Assembly: GCA_963739355.1 (NCBI GenBank)
Contig: CAVUAD010000007.1
Coordinates: 930,001 to 994,000 of the forward strand
DNA: 64,000 bases
Origin: JAWVFM01 sp963739355
GTDB lineage: Bacteria > Actinomycetota > Thermoleophilia > Solirubrobacterales > 70-9
Reading direction: 5' to 3'
A model generated the notes under the pieces. The model saw only the letters and a list, made by a program, of their open reading frames with translations, was not told the DNA's origin and searched no databases. This document shows, in pieces, positions 25,881-33,717 of the stretch (the first letter of the stretch is position 1; each line of letters opens with the position of its first letter). The position numbers were made by a program, and so were the translations under genes.

Positions 25881-26477
25881 TCAGCTCGTGTCGTGAGTTT
25901 GCCTCGGAGTCAGCACATCTTCTTCGGGCGAGGCGCGCCGCGCATGCCGGAATCCCAGGATTACGAGGACCGCCATGAGCGCGGCCAGAATGAACGAAGC
26001 GATCGCACCCCACAACATCACTTGGCCTATCGTCGAGAATGCGTAGGCCTCCAGCAGAAGCCCGCGAAGGCTTGTTCCGGTGAACGAGGTCTGCTTCAGA
26101 TCCTGGAGCTTTTGGTTGTTCGGCTGCTTCAGCGCCGCGGCGCTGATCTTTGAGTAGATGCCGTGGTAGGGCATTTCCGAGAGATGCACCGCGATGAAGT
26201 CGTTGGCGTAGACCTTGGCCTGGTCGCCGGTGAGGAGCTGCTTTCCCGCGTACTGGGAGACCGAGGGGATCATGCTCGGCGTGATCTCGCCCCCGGGCTC
26301 GGGATGAGCGAACGCCGACTTCGGCGGGAAGAAGATCTGCTGCTCGGCAAGCTGATCGTGGACGTTCGAGTGGGTGAAGCTGTAACCCCAGGTCAGAAGC
26401 CCCCCGGCTACAAGCAGGACGATTACGACCACGATCCCAACGGCGCTCGTCAGGACATCGAGTACTCGGCGGCGCAT
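25881..26477 (-). CDS. Membrane protein of unknown function, 198 aa
   Basis: I do not recognise the family. One transmembrane segment near the N-terminus (GIVVVIVLLVAGGLLTWGYS) and one near the C-terminus (VMLWGAIASFILAALMAVLV) bracket a loop of about 110 residues. The loop is likely outside and includes FFPPKSAFAHPEPGGEITPS and a QLLTGDQAKVYANDFIAVHL stretch. The cytosolic tail is short and charged. ATG 26477 is preceded by AAGGAG. It is the most upstream cargo gene on the element and points the same way as xfp, so it may be linked to the same stress or energy function. Confidence 0.65.
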   Translation of the reverse strand: MRRRVLDVLTSAVGIVVVIVLLVAGGLLTWGYSFTHSNVHDQLAEQQIFFPPKSAFAHPEPGGEITPSMIPSVSQYAGKQLLTGDQAKVYANDFIAVHLSEMPYHGIYSKISAAALKQPNNQKLQDLKQTSFTGTSLRGLLLEAYAFSTIGQVMLWGAIASFILAALMAVLVILGFRHARRASPEEDVLTPRQTHDTS

Positions 26478-26683
26478 CTATCGGCTCCTTACGTTTGGGA
26501 ACATCGATCGGGATCGTGTTGAGTCAAGATCTCAACTCCTCAAGGCAAAGAAGACCTAAAGCGGCTCCTTTCGCGCAACTTGGCAGCAGTCAGTAGCCAG
26601 TGCAAGGCTGAGACGCAACTACGGACCCAGAATCCCACCAACCCTGCTCAACCACGGGCCGCAGGCCCCCGAACTCCGACCCC

Positions 26684-26941
26684 GCCCTCGGCGACGACCC
26701 GGTCTACATCGCCGAGCAGCTCGGCCATACCGATCCCGCGTTCACTTTCCGCGTCTACCAGAAGGCCGCAAAGCGCCGCGAGCGGCTCTCGGGAACCTAC
26801 CTCGAAGCCTTCGATCGGGCACTTGATTGGGCAGCAATGGGCAGCAAACCCTCGGAAACGCCCTATTCGGCGAAGCGCCGATCAAGTCGCTCCGTCGATA
26901 CATCCCTTGGTCAAGCCATAATCGACGGCCCGGGCCGGTAG
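26684..26941 (+). pseudogene. C-terminal remnant of the element's tyrosine integrase
   Basis: The frame codes for ALGDDPVYIAEQLGHTDPAF, then FRVYQKAAKRRERLSG and a tail with DWAAMGSKP. This is the end of a tyrosine recombinase of the actinobacterial phage/ICE type, with the final His (LGH) and nucleophile Tyr (VYQK) still present. The N-terminal and central domains, including the Arg/Lys/His-x-x-Arg residues, are missing: upstream of about 26684 the frame loses similarity and it hits a stop at 26609-26611. At the 3' end the frame runs through attR and stops at a TAG made by the tRNA itself (26939-26941), as expected for an integrase encoded next to its attachment site. It is certainly inactive. 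Confidence 0.8.
26829..26847 (+). repeat. Putative integrase arm sites, right end (direct pair)
   Basis: GGGCAGCAA at 26829-26837 and again at 26839-26847, a ten-base period (one helix turn). Both lie in the 3' end of the integrase frame and match the inverted pair at 16954-16978. Confidence 0.5.
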
Positions 26942-26974
26942 CTCAGCTGGTTAGAGCAGCGGACTCATAATCCG
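26929..26974 (+). repeat. attR: right 46-bp direct repeat within the intact tRNA
   Basis: Same 46 bases as 16799-16844. It supplies the 5' half of the working tRNA up to the anticodon stem; downstream sequence is the original host 3' half. Confidence 0.9.
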
Positions 26975-27005
26975 TCGGTCGGAGGTTCGAGCCCTCCCCG
27001 GCCCA
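26932..27005 (+). tRNA. tRNA with CAU anticodon (Met elongator or Ile2)
   Basis: Acceptor GGGCCGG (26932-26938) pairs with CCGGCCC (26998-27004). The anticodon loop CTCATAA carries CAT at 26966-26968. The T arm is GGAGG-TTCGAGC-CCTCC and the discriminator is A. It is not the initiator type, because its first acceptor pair is complementary. CAU can mean elongator Met or lysidine-modified Ile2, and the sequence alone does not decide. A CATAAT hexamer (26917-26922), inside the integrase tail, could be its present promoter. Confidence 0.93.
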
Positions 27006-27065
27006 TCACGGGGCGCCTAAGCGCACCGTTCGCTTCCTTCGAGCCCAGGCCCGAATGGGAATCGG

Positions 27066-27497
27066 CTATCTGCCTTTCGTCGCGGTGTACTTGTCCGTCC
27101 AGTTGCAGGTCGATCCGAGGGTGATCCTCCCCTTGACCTTCTTGTTGCTGACGAACGTGCCCTTGACCTTCGCAGTGACCTGCGGTGCATTCTTGAACGA
27201 AACCGATCGCTTGCCGTGGAACGAGCCATTCTTCACAGCGAACGGCTTGCCGCTCGTTCCTCCGGTGAACCCCTCGTGGCCCTTGACACACAGGAAGCCG
27301 TCCCACTCGACCTTCGTCACCTTGACGACCTTGCCGTGCTTGTAGGTAGCGGCCAGGCCCATCACCGCCTTCCTGTCGGCCTTCTTGGCGAACGTCCCGT
27401 TGAAGTTGTCCGGCACCGGCGGCGCCGCCAGCGATGGCACCGCGAAGACGCCGATGACTGCCATCGCGACGACGAGGTATTTCCCACGCATTCCCAT
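27066..27497 (-). CDS. Small secreted protein of unknown function
   Basis: 143 residues. MGMRGKYLVVAMAVIGVFAV followed by PSLAAPP is a clear signal peptide. The mature part is lysine- and glycine-rich and predicted to be beta-structured, with two cysteines (FLCVKGHEG and GSTCNWTDKY). I do not recognise the family. ATG 27497 has AAGGAG upstream at a proper distance. It lies immediately outside the right end of the integrated element and converges on the tRNA. Confidence 0.65.
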   Translation of the reverse strand: MGMRGKYLVVAMAVIGVFAVPSLAAPPVPDNFNGTFAKKADRKAVMGLAATYKHGKVVKVTKVEWDGFLCVKGHEGFTGGTSGKPFAVKNGSFHGKRSVSFKNAPQVTAKVKGTFVSNKKVKGRITLGSTCNWTDKYTATKGR

Positions 27498-27658
27498 ACT
27501 CCGTGCTCCTTGACCTCTGGGCCTACCTTAATCGCGGTTTCCCCGCGCTGTCAACCGTGCGCGCCTCCTGCCCGCGACCGGACGTGTGGGCTTGCCATGC
27601 CGGTTGTCGCGCGAGTGGTGACAATCCGGCCCACTACAGGGCACTTCTGCTCAACGGG

Positions 27659-28067
27659 CTACCCCGAAAGCCCGGCGGCGTGGTGGGCCTCCTGCTTCGT
27701 CTGGTAAAGGGTGAACGAAGCCGTCTGGCCATCCCGAATCGTGCGTGACCAGCCACGCGCTTCGAGTCTGAACTTCGATTCCGTCTCTTCCTCGAAGGTA
27801 TCCGAGGTTCTCCACGACCAAAAGGCCGTCCTCGATCTCCTCTATTGGGTCAACAAGCTCGATCCGAACTTCGTCGAACGACTCGAGCAGCCGCTGCCAG
27901 TGCGCCCTGATGGCATCGTGGCCCCGAAATACGCCTGCATCGAAGCCACGGGAGCGGGACCAATCCACCACGGCGTCGGGTGCCCAGTTCTCCAAGAGTT
28001 CGTCGAGGTCACCGCGGTTGTACGCGTCGGTATTTCGCCGCACGCTCTCCGCGTTCTCCTCCGACAT
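27659..28067 (-). pseudogene. SnoaL-like (NTF2 fold) protein with a frameshift
   Basis: The start MSEENAESVRRNTDAYNRGD and the middle (ELLENWAPDAVVDWSRSRGF) are an NTF2-like SnoaL domain related to the gene at 29454-29849. After TRSAWLVT the frame changes: the reading that stays open to 27651 gives a non-homologous proline/arginine-rich tail, while the next frame gives IRDGQTASFTLYQTKQEAHH and AAGLSG ending at a TAG (27659-27661). This matches the family C-terminus and the paralogue's IREGRLVRLDSYPSREEALD. So about one base was gained or lost near 27738-27755. GATACT stands seven bases before ATG 28067. It could be a real mutation or a sequencing error. Confidence 0.7.
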
Positions 28068-28216
28068 TTCATGCAGTATCTCGCTTCCCGTCCGATCGGC
28101 CGAACGCATAGGAGGCAGGCGGCCTGACGCAACGGATGTTGCCCGGGCGCCGCGCGGTCCGCCGACAGGCACGAACGGCTCTACCGTGGACCGGGCCGCC
28201 GGGCTCGGGCGGCGTG

Positions 28217-29431
28217 ATGCTGCTCGCCTTGGACCACTCGCACCCCCCTCGCCGCCGCTCGTTGACGGTGGCGGCCGTGTGCGCGGGCGCAATCCTGCTG
28301 GCCGGGCTGAGTGGGCAGTCGAGCAGCGCCCAGACCCGGCTGGACACGGTGCGGGACCGCCAGGCCCGCGTCCGCGACGAGCTCGCACGTGAGAACGCGG
28401 CGGCGGACGCAGCGCTGGCACAGGCCGGGGTCCTCCGCGGCCGCGAGCGCCAGGCCACCGCCGAGCTCCAGCAGAAGGAAGCCGAGCTCGCCCGTGCCCG
28501 CGAGCACCTGGCTGAGGTGCGGGCTGCCCTCGCACGTACGAGGCGGCGCCTGGCCGCCGCCCAGAACGATCTCGGGAACCTCCTCGTGTTCATCTACAAG
28601 AACGGCGAGATCGACGAGACCCAGGTGGTGCTGGACGCGCACGGGTTCGACGATCTGGTGACGCGAGAGCAGTACCTCGGCCGGATCAACGACATGGAGA
28701 CGGACATCGTCGGCCGGTTCGACAGGCTGCGCGCTGCGCGGGTGAAGCAGGTCGGATCGACGAAGGAAGCCGTGGGCAGGATCGAAGCCGCGCGGAATGC
28801 CATCGATTCCCGCAGGCAGGCCCTGGAGGCATCCCGCGCGGCCGCGCAGCGGCGCGTGGCCGAAGTTCGAGCCATGCGCGACGATCGCCAGGCTCTCCTC
28901 GCCCGTCTCGTCGGCAGGGAGAAGAACCTCGTCGAGGCCCTTTCGACGCCGCAGCCAAGTGGTGCGTCGCAGGGCGAGTCCCCGAGCACGCCCGTCGTGC
29001 CGCCGAGCACGCCCGTCGCGCCACCGAGCGGCGCTCGCGCGGGGCTGAACTCCGATGGCACGGCGACCGCTCCGGCCAATGCCCCGGACGCCGTGAAAGC
29101 CGTAATCGCCGCCGGAAACCAGATCACCAACACGCCGTACATCTGGGGCGGCGGCCACGGCTCCTTCGACTCGCCCGGTTACGACTGCTCGGGGTCCGTG
29201 AGCTTCGCCCTCCACGGCGGCGGCTTCCTCTCCTCGCCGCTCGACTCGACGGGCCTGATGACGTGGGGCGAGGCCGGCCCCGGCAACTGGATCACCGTGG
29301 ACGCGAACGCCGGTCACGCCTACATGGTGGTGGCCGGACTGCGGTTCGACACCTCCGGCGCGCCACCCCGCTGGCAAACCGAGCCCGCCAGCCCGGTCGG
29401 CTTCGTCGTCAGGCACCCGGCTGGGTACTGA
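28217..29431 (+). CDS. Secreted coiled-coil NlpC/P60-like peptidoglycan hydrolase
   Basis: 404 residues. A signal sequence (RRRSLTVAAVCAGAILLAG) is followed by a long coiled coil (about residues 40-220, rich in Arg/Ala/Glu with LARENAAADAALAQAG and repeats), a Pro/Ser linker with three STPV repeats, and a C-terminal NlpC/P60-type domain. The probable nucleophile is Cys in PGYDCSGSVSFALHGGG and the catalytic His is in DANAGHAYMVVAG. The architecture resembles cell-separation hydrolases activated by FtsEX-like partners; it probably acts on peptide cross-links outside the cell. ATG 28217 (or GTG 28214) is the likely start. Confidence 0.8.
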   Translation: MLLALDHSHPPRRRSLTVAAVCAGAILLAGLSGQSSSAQTRLDTVRDRQARVRDELARENAAADAALAQAGVLRGRERQATAELQQKEAELARAREHLAEVRAALARTRRRLAAAQNDLGNLLVFIYKNGEIDETQVVLDAHGFDDLVTREQYLGRINDMETDIVGRFDRLRAARVKQVGSTKEAVGRIEAARNAIDSRRQALEASRAAAQRRVAEVRAMRDDRQALLARLVGREKNLVEALSTPQPSGASQGESPSTPVVPPSTPVAPPSGARAGLNSDGTATAPANAPDAVKAVIAAGNQITNTPYIWGGGHGSFDSPGYDCSGSVSFALHGGGFLSSPLDSTGLMTWGEAGPGNWITVDANAGHAYMVVAGLRFDTSGAPPRWQTEPASPVGFVVRHPAGY

Positions 29432-29453
29432 CCCGCCGCCGGCATCCGGTCCG

Positions 29454-29849
29454 CTACTCGCTCAACCCCGCGGCGTCGAGGGCCTCTTCCCTGCTCGGGT
29501 AGCTGTCGAGACGAACCAGCCGCCCCTCGCGGATCGTGCATATCTGAACGCCGGTGGTCGCGAAGGGAGCCCCGCTCACGGATCCGCGACCGCTCCAGCG
29601 TGCGACCACGATCACGCGTGATTCATCCAAGGACGTGATCTCCTCCGGCTCGATCGTCACGTCGAACGCTTCGAACTGACGCGCCCAGGCGGCGCGGACC
29701 GCGTTCTTGCCCTCCAGGAGCGCGGTCTCCACGGAGAAGATCGGCGCCCAGCCGACTTCGTCGTCAACGTCCGCAAGGGCATCGTCGAAGTCGCGCCGAT
29801 TGAACGCCTCGTACGCCCGCCGGACGATCTCCACGTTCTCCTTCGACAT
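29454..29849 (-). CDS. SnoaL-like (NTF2 fold) protein
   Basis: 131 residues of the SnoaL-like/NTF2 superfamily, a cone-shaped fold used by polyketide cyclases, isomerases and many uncharacterised proteins. The pattern MSKENVEIVRRAYEAFNRRD at the start and TIREGRLVRLDSYPSREEAL at the end is common in actinobacteria. No catalytic residue can be named. ATG 29849 has GATACT eight bases upstream and no Shine-Dalgarno, the same promoter-like element as before the paralogue at 28067. Confidence 0.78.
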   Translation of the reverse strand: MSKENVEIVRRAYEAFNRRDFDDALADVDDEVGWAPIFSVETALLEGKNAVRAAWARQFEAFDVTIEPEEITSLDESRVIVVARWSGRGSVSGAPFATTGVQICTIREGRLVRLDSYPSREEALDAAGLSE

Positions 29850-29917
29850 CGGTGCGCAGTATCCCGCGCCGGGAGGGAGAGGCGGGTGGCGTTCTCGGCG
29901 TGCCGGGGCAGCCCGGC

Positions 29918-31930
29918 TCAGGATTCGTCGACCGGGGCCGGCCGGCCCAGGTGGAAGCCCTGGGCGAAGTCGACCCCGTAGTCCTTCAGTTTGACGAGCG
30001 TCTCCTCGTCCTCCACGCCCTCGGCGATGGTCTCGTATCCGAAGTCATGGGCCAGTCCGACGGTTGCCTTCACGAGGTGCTGGTTGGCGGGGTTGGAGAC
30101 GAGGTCGCGAACGAAGTCGATGTCGATCTTGAGATAGGTGATCGGGAGCCGCTTGAGGTACGTGAAACTGCCGAAGCCGGTTCCGAAGTCGTCAAGGGCG
30201 AGGCCGCAGCCAAGACCGGCCAGGCCCTGGGCGAATGCCTCGCCCGCCGTCAGGTCGGACATCACCGCGGTCTCGGTGATCTCGAAGATCACGTTCGCCG
30301 GATCCGCGCCCGAGTTTGCGAGCTCACGCTCGATCAGCGAGAGCAGGTCGAGGTTGGAGATCGACTCGGCCGACAGATTCGCCTCCACCCGGCGGCCGCC
30401 CGCGGCAAGGCGGATCGCCTCCGGCACGACCCACTGGTCGATTTCGCCGATCAACCCGTACTGCTCGGCGACCGGGAGGAAGCTCCCGGGCGGAACGATC
30501 TCCCCGTCCCGGTCGACCATCCGGATCAGCAGTTCCGCACTTGGCGCCCCGCCCGCAAGTGGAACGATCGGCTGCGAGTAGAGGACGAACCGGTCCTCCT
30601 GGAGGGCATCGCGAATCCGCCCGACCCATGTGAGTGCGTCGAGCTCGCGTTGGCGCTTCAGCCGTTCCTCGGTCTCCTCCGTCGTGTCACGGAAGACGAC
30701 GACGGATCCGCGGCTGCTCTTCCCGCTGAGCAGCGGCGCCGCTGAGCATGCGACCGGGAAGACCGAGCCGTCCTTGCGGACGAAGGCGTCGTCGGAGATC
30801 CGGAGAGTCCGCCCCTCGATGCGTGCCTTCATCAGGTCGCAGTCCTCCGCGGGATACGGGGATCCGTCGGCATGCCTGTAGTGGATCGCCTCGTGGACCG
30901 ACTTCCCGCGTAGCTCCTCCTCGGTCCAGCCGAGCATCTCAGACCCGGCCGCGTTCATGAACTCGACGCGGCCGTCGAAGTCGACCGCGTAGAGGCCCTC
31001 CGCCATGTTGTCCATCACGGCAGAGCGGAAGTCGTCGGCGAGCCTGCGCTCGGTGATGTCGACGACGACGATCCCGATCCCGATCACCTCGCCCTCGACC
31101 CGTAGCGGGTAGAAGCTGGAGAGCCAGAAATGGGTCTGGCCTGGCGCCGCCGGACTCTCGCCCTCGATCTCCTGGTTCAGAACCGCCTCGCCCTCGTCGA
31201 GGACGCGGTGGTACACGGGCCCGATCTGCGGCCACAGATCCGGAACGACCTCGGACACACGGCGGCCGAGGTGCTCCTCCACAGATCGCCCGTCGATTGC
31301 GGCGAGCATCTCGTTGATCCGGACGAACCGGTAGTCACGGTCGACGAACCCGAAGCCCACCGGCGCCTCGGTCTGCAGAGTCTCCAACAGCGTCAGGCTC
31401 TCGGCGGAGCGCCTCTGCGCCTCCCGCAGCTCCTCCTGAAGCTCCGCCTGCTCGTGGTTCAGCAGCTCCAGCTCGGCGACCTTCTGCACGAGCTTCTCGT
31501 TGAGCACGTGAAGTTGCTCGCGGTCGAACTCCTGACCGGCGACGCGCGACGAGTAGCTCTTGTCCTCCTCCAGGGCCTCGCCGATCACGCGGGCGATCTC
31601 CGTCGGCTCGCAGGGCTTGACGAGGATGTGGGAGACGCCGCAGGCCGCGGCGAGCTGCTCCACCTCGCTCCTGTCGTAGGACGCGGTGCAGAAGACCACC
31701 AACGTGTCGCGGACCGCGGGGTCGTCACGGAGCTCGCGCACGAACTCGTAGCCGTTCATCTCCGGCATCAGGATGTCGGCGGTGATGAGGTCCGGGCGGA
31801 GCTTGCGAGCGAGGGCGAGTGCCTCGGTGCCGCGCGATGCCTCGATGACCTTGTGGCCCGCGTATCGCAGGACGGTGGACATCAGCTCGCGGTCGCTGTC
31901 GCGGTCGTCCAGGACGAGTACGGAGCTCAT
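29918..31930 (-). CDS. REC-PAS-PAS-EAL cyclic-di-GMP phosphodiesterase
   Basis: 670 residues. Receiver domain 1-120 with phospho-acceptor Asp52 (LITADILMPEMNG), a helical linker (about 135-175), PAS domain 1 (about 180-300), PAS domain 2 (about 305-420) and EAL domain (about 430-665). EAL key residues are kept: Glu in AELLIRM, Asn in EANLSAES, Glu in FEITETAV, DDFGTGFGSF, Lys in YLKIDIDF, Glu in AEGVEDEE and Gln in FAQGFHLGRP, so it should cleave c-di-GMP. There is no GGDEF domain and no membrane segment. It overlaps the single-domain receiver gene by four bases and ends the kinase-receiver-EAL operon. Confidence 0.88.
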   Translation of the reverse strand: MSSVLVLDDRDSDRELMSTVLRYAGHKVIEASRGTEALALARKLRPDLITADILMPEMNGYEFVRELRDDPAVRDTLVVFCTASYDRSEVEQLAAACGVSHILVKPCEPTEIARVIGEALEEDKSYSSRVAGQEFDREQLHVLNEKLVQKVAELELLNHEQAELQEELREAQRRSAESLTLLETLQTEAPVGFGFVDRDYRFVRINEMLAAIDGRSVEEHLGRRVSEVVPDLWPQIGPVYHRVLDEGEAVLNQEIEGESPAAPGQTHFWLSSFYPLRVEGEVIGIGIVVVDITERRLADDFRSAVMDNMAEGLYAVDFDGRVEFMNAAGSEMLGWTEEELRGKSVHEAIHYRHADGSPYPAEDCDLMKARIEGRTLRISDDAFVRKDGSVFPVACSAAPLLSGKSSRGSVVVFRDTTEETEERLKRQRELDALTWVGRIRDALQEDRFVLYSQPIVPLAGGAPSAELLIRMVDRDGEIVPPGSFLPVAEQYGLIGEIDQWVVPEAIRLAAGGRRVEANLSAESISNLDLLSLIERELANSGADPANVIFEITETAVMSDLTAGEAFAQGLAGLGCGLALDDFGTGFGSFTYLKRLPITYLKIDIDFVRDLVSNPANQHLVKATVGLAHDFGYETIAEGVEDEETLVKLKDYGVDFAQGFHLGRPAPVDES

Positions 31931-32331
31931 CGCGCGGCTCCCGTCGACTCGCTCGATGGCCGTTGTTCAACCGGGAGGAAGCGCTCGACCTCGGCAACGA
32001 ACGACTCCGGCGCGATCGGCTTGGGGATGTAGCCGTCGAAGCCGGCTGCGAGGATCCGCTCGCGGTCGCCGACCATTGCCGAGGCGGTGACCGCGACGAT
32101 CGGCGTCTCGCCGAGGCTGGATTGGGCTCGCAGCGCGTTGAGTGTCTCGTAGCCGTCCATTCCGGGCAACTGGATGTCCAGGAGGATCAGATCGGGAGCG
32201 ATATCCCGGGCAAGCTTCAGCCCGGCGGTTCCATCCTCGGCCAGGAGCGGATCGTGTCCGTATGCCCTGATGAGGTAGGCCATCAGCTCGATGTTGTCCC
32301 GGTTGTCCTCGATCACGAGCAGCCGCGACAT
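31927..32331 (-). CDS. Single-domain response regulator (CheY-like)
   Basis: 134 residues, a receiver domain only. Acidic pocket in VIEDNRDN, phospho-acceptor Asp52 in LILLDIQLPGMDGYE, Thr/Ser in VAVTASAMVG, and Lys in YIPKPIAPE. It starts one base inside the histidine kinase stop (TGATG) and overlaps the EAL gene start by four bases. It may relay phosphate from the kinase or compete with the EAL protein's own receiver. Confidence 0.9.
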   Translation of the reverse strand: MSRLLVIEDNRDNIELMAYLIRAYGHDPLLAEDGTAGLKLARDIAPDLILLDIQLPGMDGYETLNALRAQSSLGETPIVAVTASAMVGDRERILAAGFDGYIPKPIAPESFVAEVERFLPVEQRPSSESTGAAR

Positions 32332-33479
32332 CAGCCGGCGCCCTCCTCGACGAGCTCGAGGGCAAACGTGCTGCCCTCGCCCAGCGCGCTCTGCAGGCGG
32401 ACCCTGCCGTCCAGGAGACCAGCCAGGCGGTGTGAGATGTAGAGACCCAGGCCGGTGCCCTCCTCGGGCCGGGCGTCGGCGCTCTGCTCGAAGGCGGCGA
32501 ACAGGCGCTCCTGGTCCTCCGCCGCGATCCCAGGGCCGGTATCGGAAACGATGAAGCGGGCGATCGATACGCCGTCCTCGTCGGACCTCTCGACTCCAAT
32601 GCGCACGGTCCCGGCATCCGTGAACTTGATCGCGTTGTTGGCGAGGTTGATGAGGATCTGGCTCAGTGCGCGGCGGTCGCTGCGCACAACCAGGGACTCG
32701 GTGGGAGGGAGAACCTCAAGTGCGATCTGCTTCTCGTCGGCCAGCGGTCGCAGCCCGGCGGCAATGTCTTCGATCAGCTCCTGGGCCTCGACCGGCTCCA
32801 GCTCGAGCTTGATCTTGCCCGAGTCGATCTTCGCCAGATCAAGGAGATCGTTGATGAGCGAGAGCAGGTGCTTGCCGCTGGTCCGCACCGTCTCCAGCTG
32901 CTTGCGCTGCTCGTCGTTGAGCGGCCCGGGAAGCTCCATCAGCAGCGTTCCGGTGAACCCGAGCACCGCGTTCAGTGGCGTCCGCAGCTCATGGCTCATG
33001 CTGGCGAGGAACCGGTCCTTCGCCTGGCTCGCCGCTTCGAGATCGGCGTTCAGGGCTCGAAGGTCCTCCGCGGCCTCTCTTGCTGCGGTGACGTCGCGGA
33101 CCGCCGCGACCGCGATTGTGTCGCCCTCCAGGGCGATCGAGGAGAGTGAGATCTCGCACGGGAACTCGCTTCCATCACGCCGCCTGGCATGAAGGTCCAG
33201 GCCGGCGCCCATCGGGCGGGTCCGAGGCGCGTGGAAGTAGGTGCCACGGCGTGCCACGTGGCCGCCCTTCAGGGCATCCGGGACGAGGACCTCGACGGGC
33301 TGCCCGATGAGCTCCTCGCGCCGGTAGCCGAAGAGCGCCTCGACCTGCGAGTTGGCGAACTGGATAGAACCCTCGCGGCCGACGCCGATCATGGCGTCGG
33401 GCGCGGACTCGAGCAGCTCGCGGCTCTGAAGCTCGGCACTTGCCAGTTGGGTTTGTGTTGCAGGGCGGGCCGACGGCAC
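32331..33479 (-). CDS. Cytosolic PAS-domain sensor histidine kinase
   Basis: 382 residues from GTG 33479. PAS domain about 15-130 (LLESAPDAMIGVGREGSIQF), then HisKA with phospho-His163 (ASMSHELRTPLNAVLGFTG) and HATPase with N box NLANNAIKFTDAG, G1 DTGPGIAAEDQ and G2 GTGLGLYIS. There is no membrane segment, so the signal is intracellular. The frame is open further upstream, but that part overlaps the divergent promoter region and lacks domain similarity. First gene of the kinase/receiver/EAL operon. Confidence 0.85.
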   Translation of the reverse strand: MPSARPATQTQLASAELQSRELLESAPDAMIGVGREGSIQFANSQVEALFGYRREELIGQPVEVLVPDALKGGHVARRGTYFHAPRTRPMGAGLDLHARRRDGSEFPCEISLSSIALEGDTIAVAAVRDVTAAREAAEDLRALNADLEAASQAKDRFLASMSHELRTPLNAVLGFTGTLLMELPGPLNDEQRKQLETVRTSGKHLLSLINDLLDLAKIDSGKIKLELEPVEAQELIEDIAAGLRPLADEKQIALEVLPPTESLVVRSDRRALSQILINLANNAIKFTDAGTVRIGVERSDEDGVSIARFIVSDTGPGIAAEDQERLFAAFEQSADARPEEGTGLGLYISHRLAGLLDGRVRLQSALGEGSTFALELVEEGAG

Positions 33480-33717
33480 TAGACGTCCTCTTCGACGGCG
33501 TGCAACCCAGCGACAAGGACTGGGGTCACGACGCACACAGGTGATCCATCGGCGCGTCTGCGCGGCCTGCGCATCTCCCGATCGGGGGATGATTTGTACA
33601 ACGCAAGCGTCAGCACCCGCCGAAAAGACCAAAAACTTTAGGAAGGCTGCCCGGCGGGCGGTAGGCTCGACCGAGCCGCCTGAGCACTCTCGATCTCGGG
33701 CTGAAGGGGTGAGAGCC

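Larger units (their letters stand above)
16799..26974. mobile_element. Integrated 10.1 kb genomic element at a CAU-anticodon tRNA gene
   Basis: The element is bounded by 46-bp direct repeats of a tRNA 5' half. Only the right copy is a complete tRNA (26932-27005). The C-terminal remnant of a tyrosine integrase abuts the right repeat, and GGGCAGCAA integrase arm-site-like repeats lie inside both ends. Cargo: IS1182-type IS, DUF2568 protein, nitroreductase-family protein, proton ATPase, acetate kinase, phosphoketolase and a membrane protein, all cargo genes on the minus strand. No conjugation or replication genes are visible. With the integrase truncated, the element should be unable to excise on its own. 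Excision between the repeats would remove 10,130 bp and restore a single tRNA. Confidence 0.88.

Noticed and set aside
25732..26013. Minus-strand frame of about 93 codons between the membrane-protein gene and xfp
   Set aside because: Most of it overlaps the real 25881-26477 gene in another frame. Only the last 30 residues look protein-like, too little to call.
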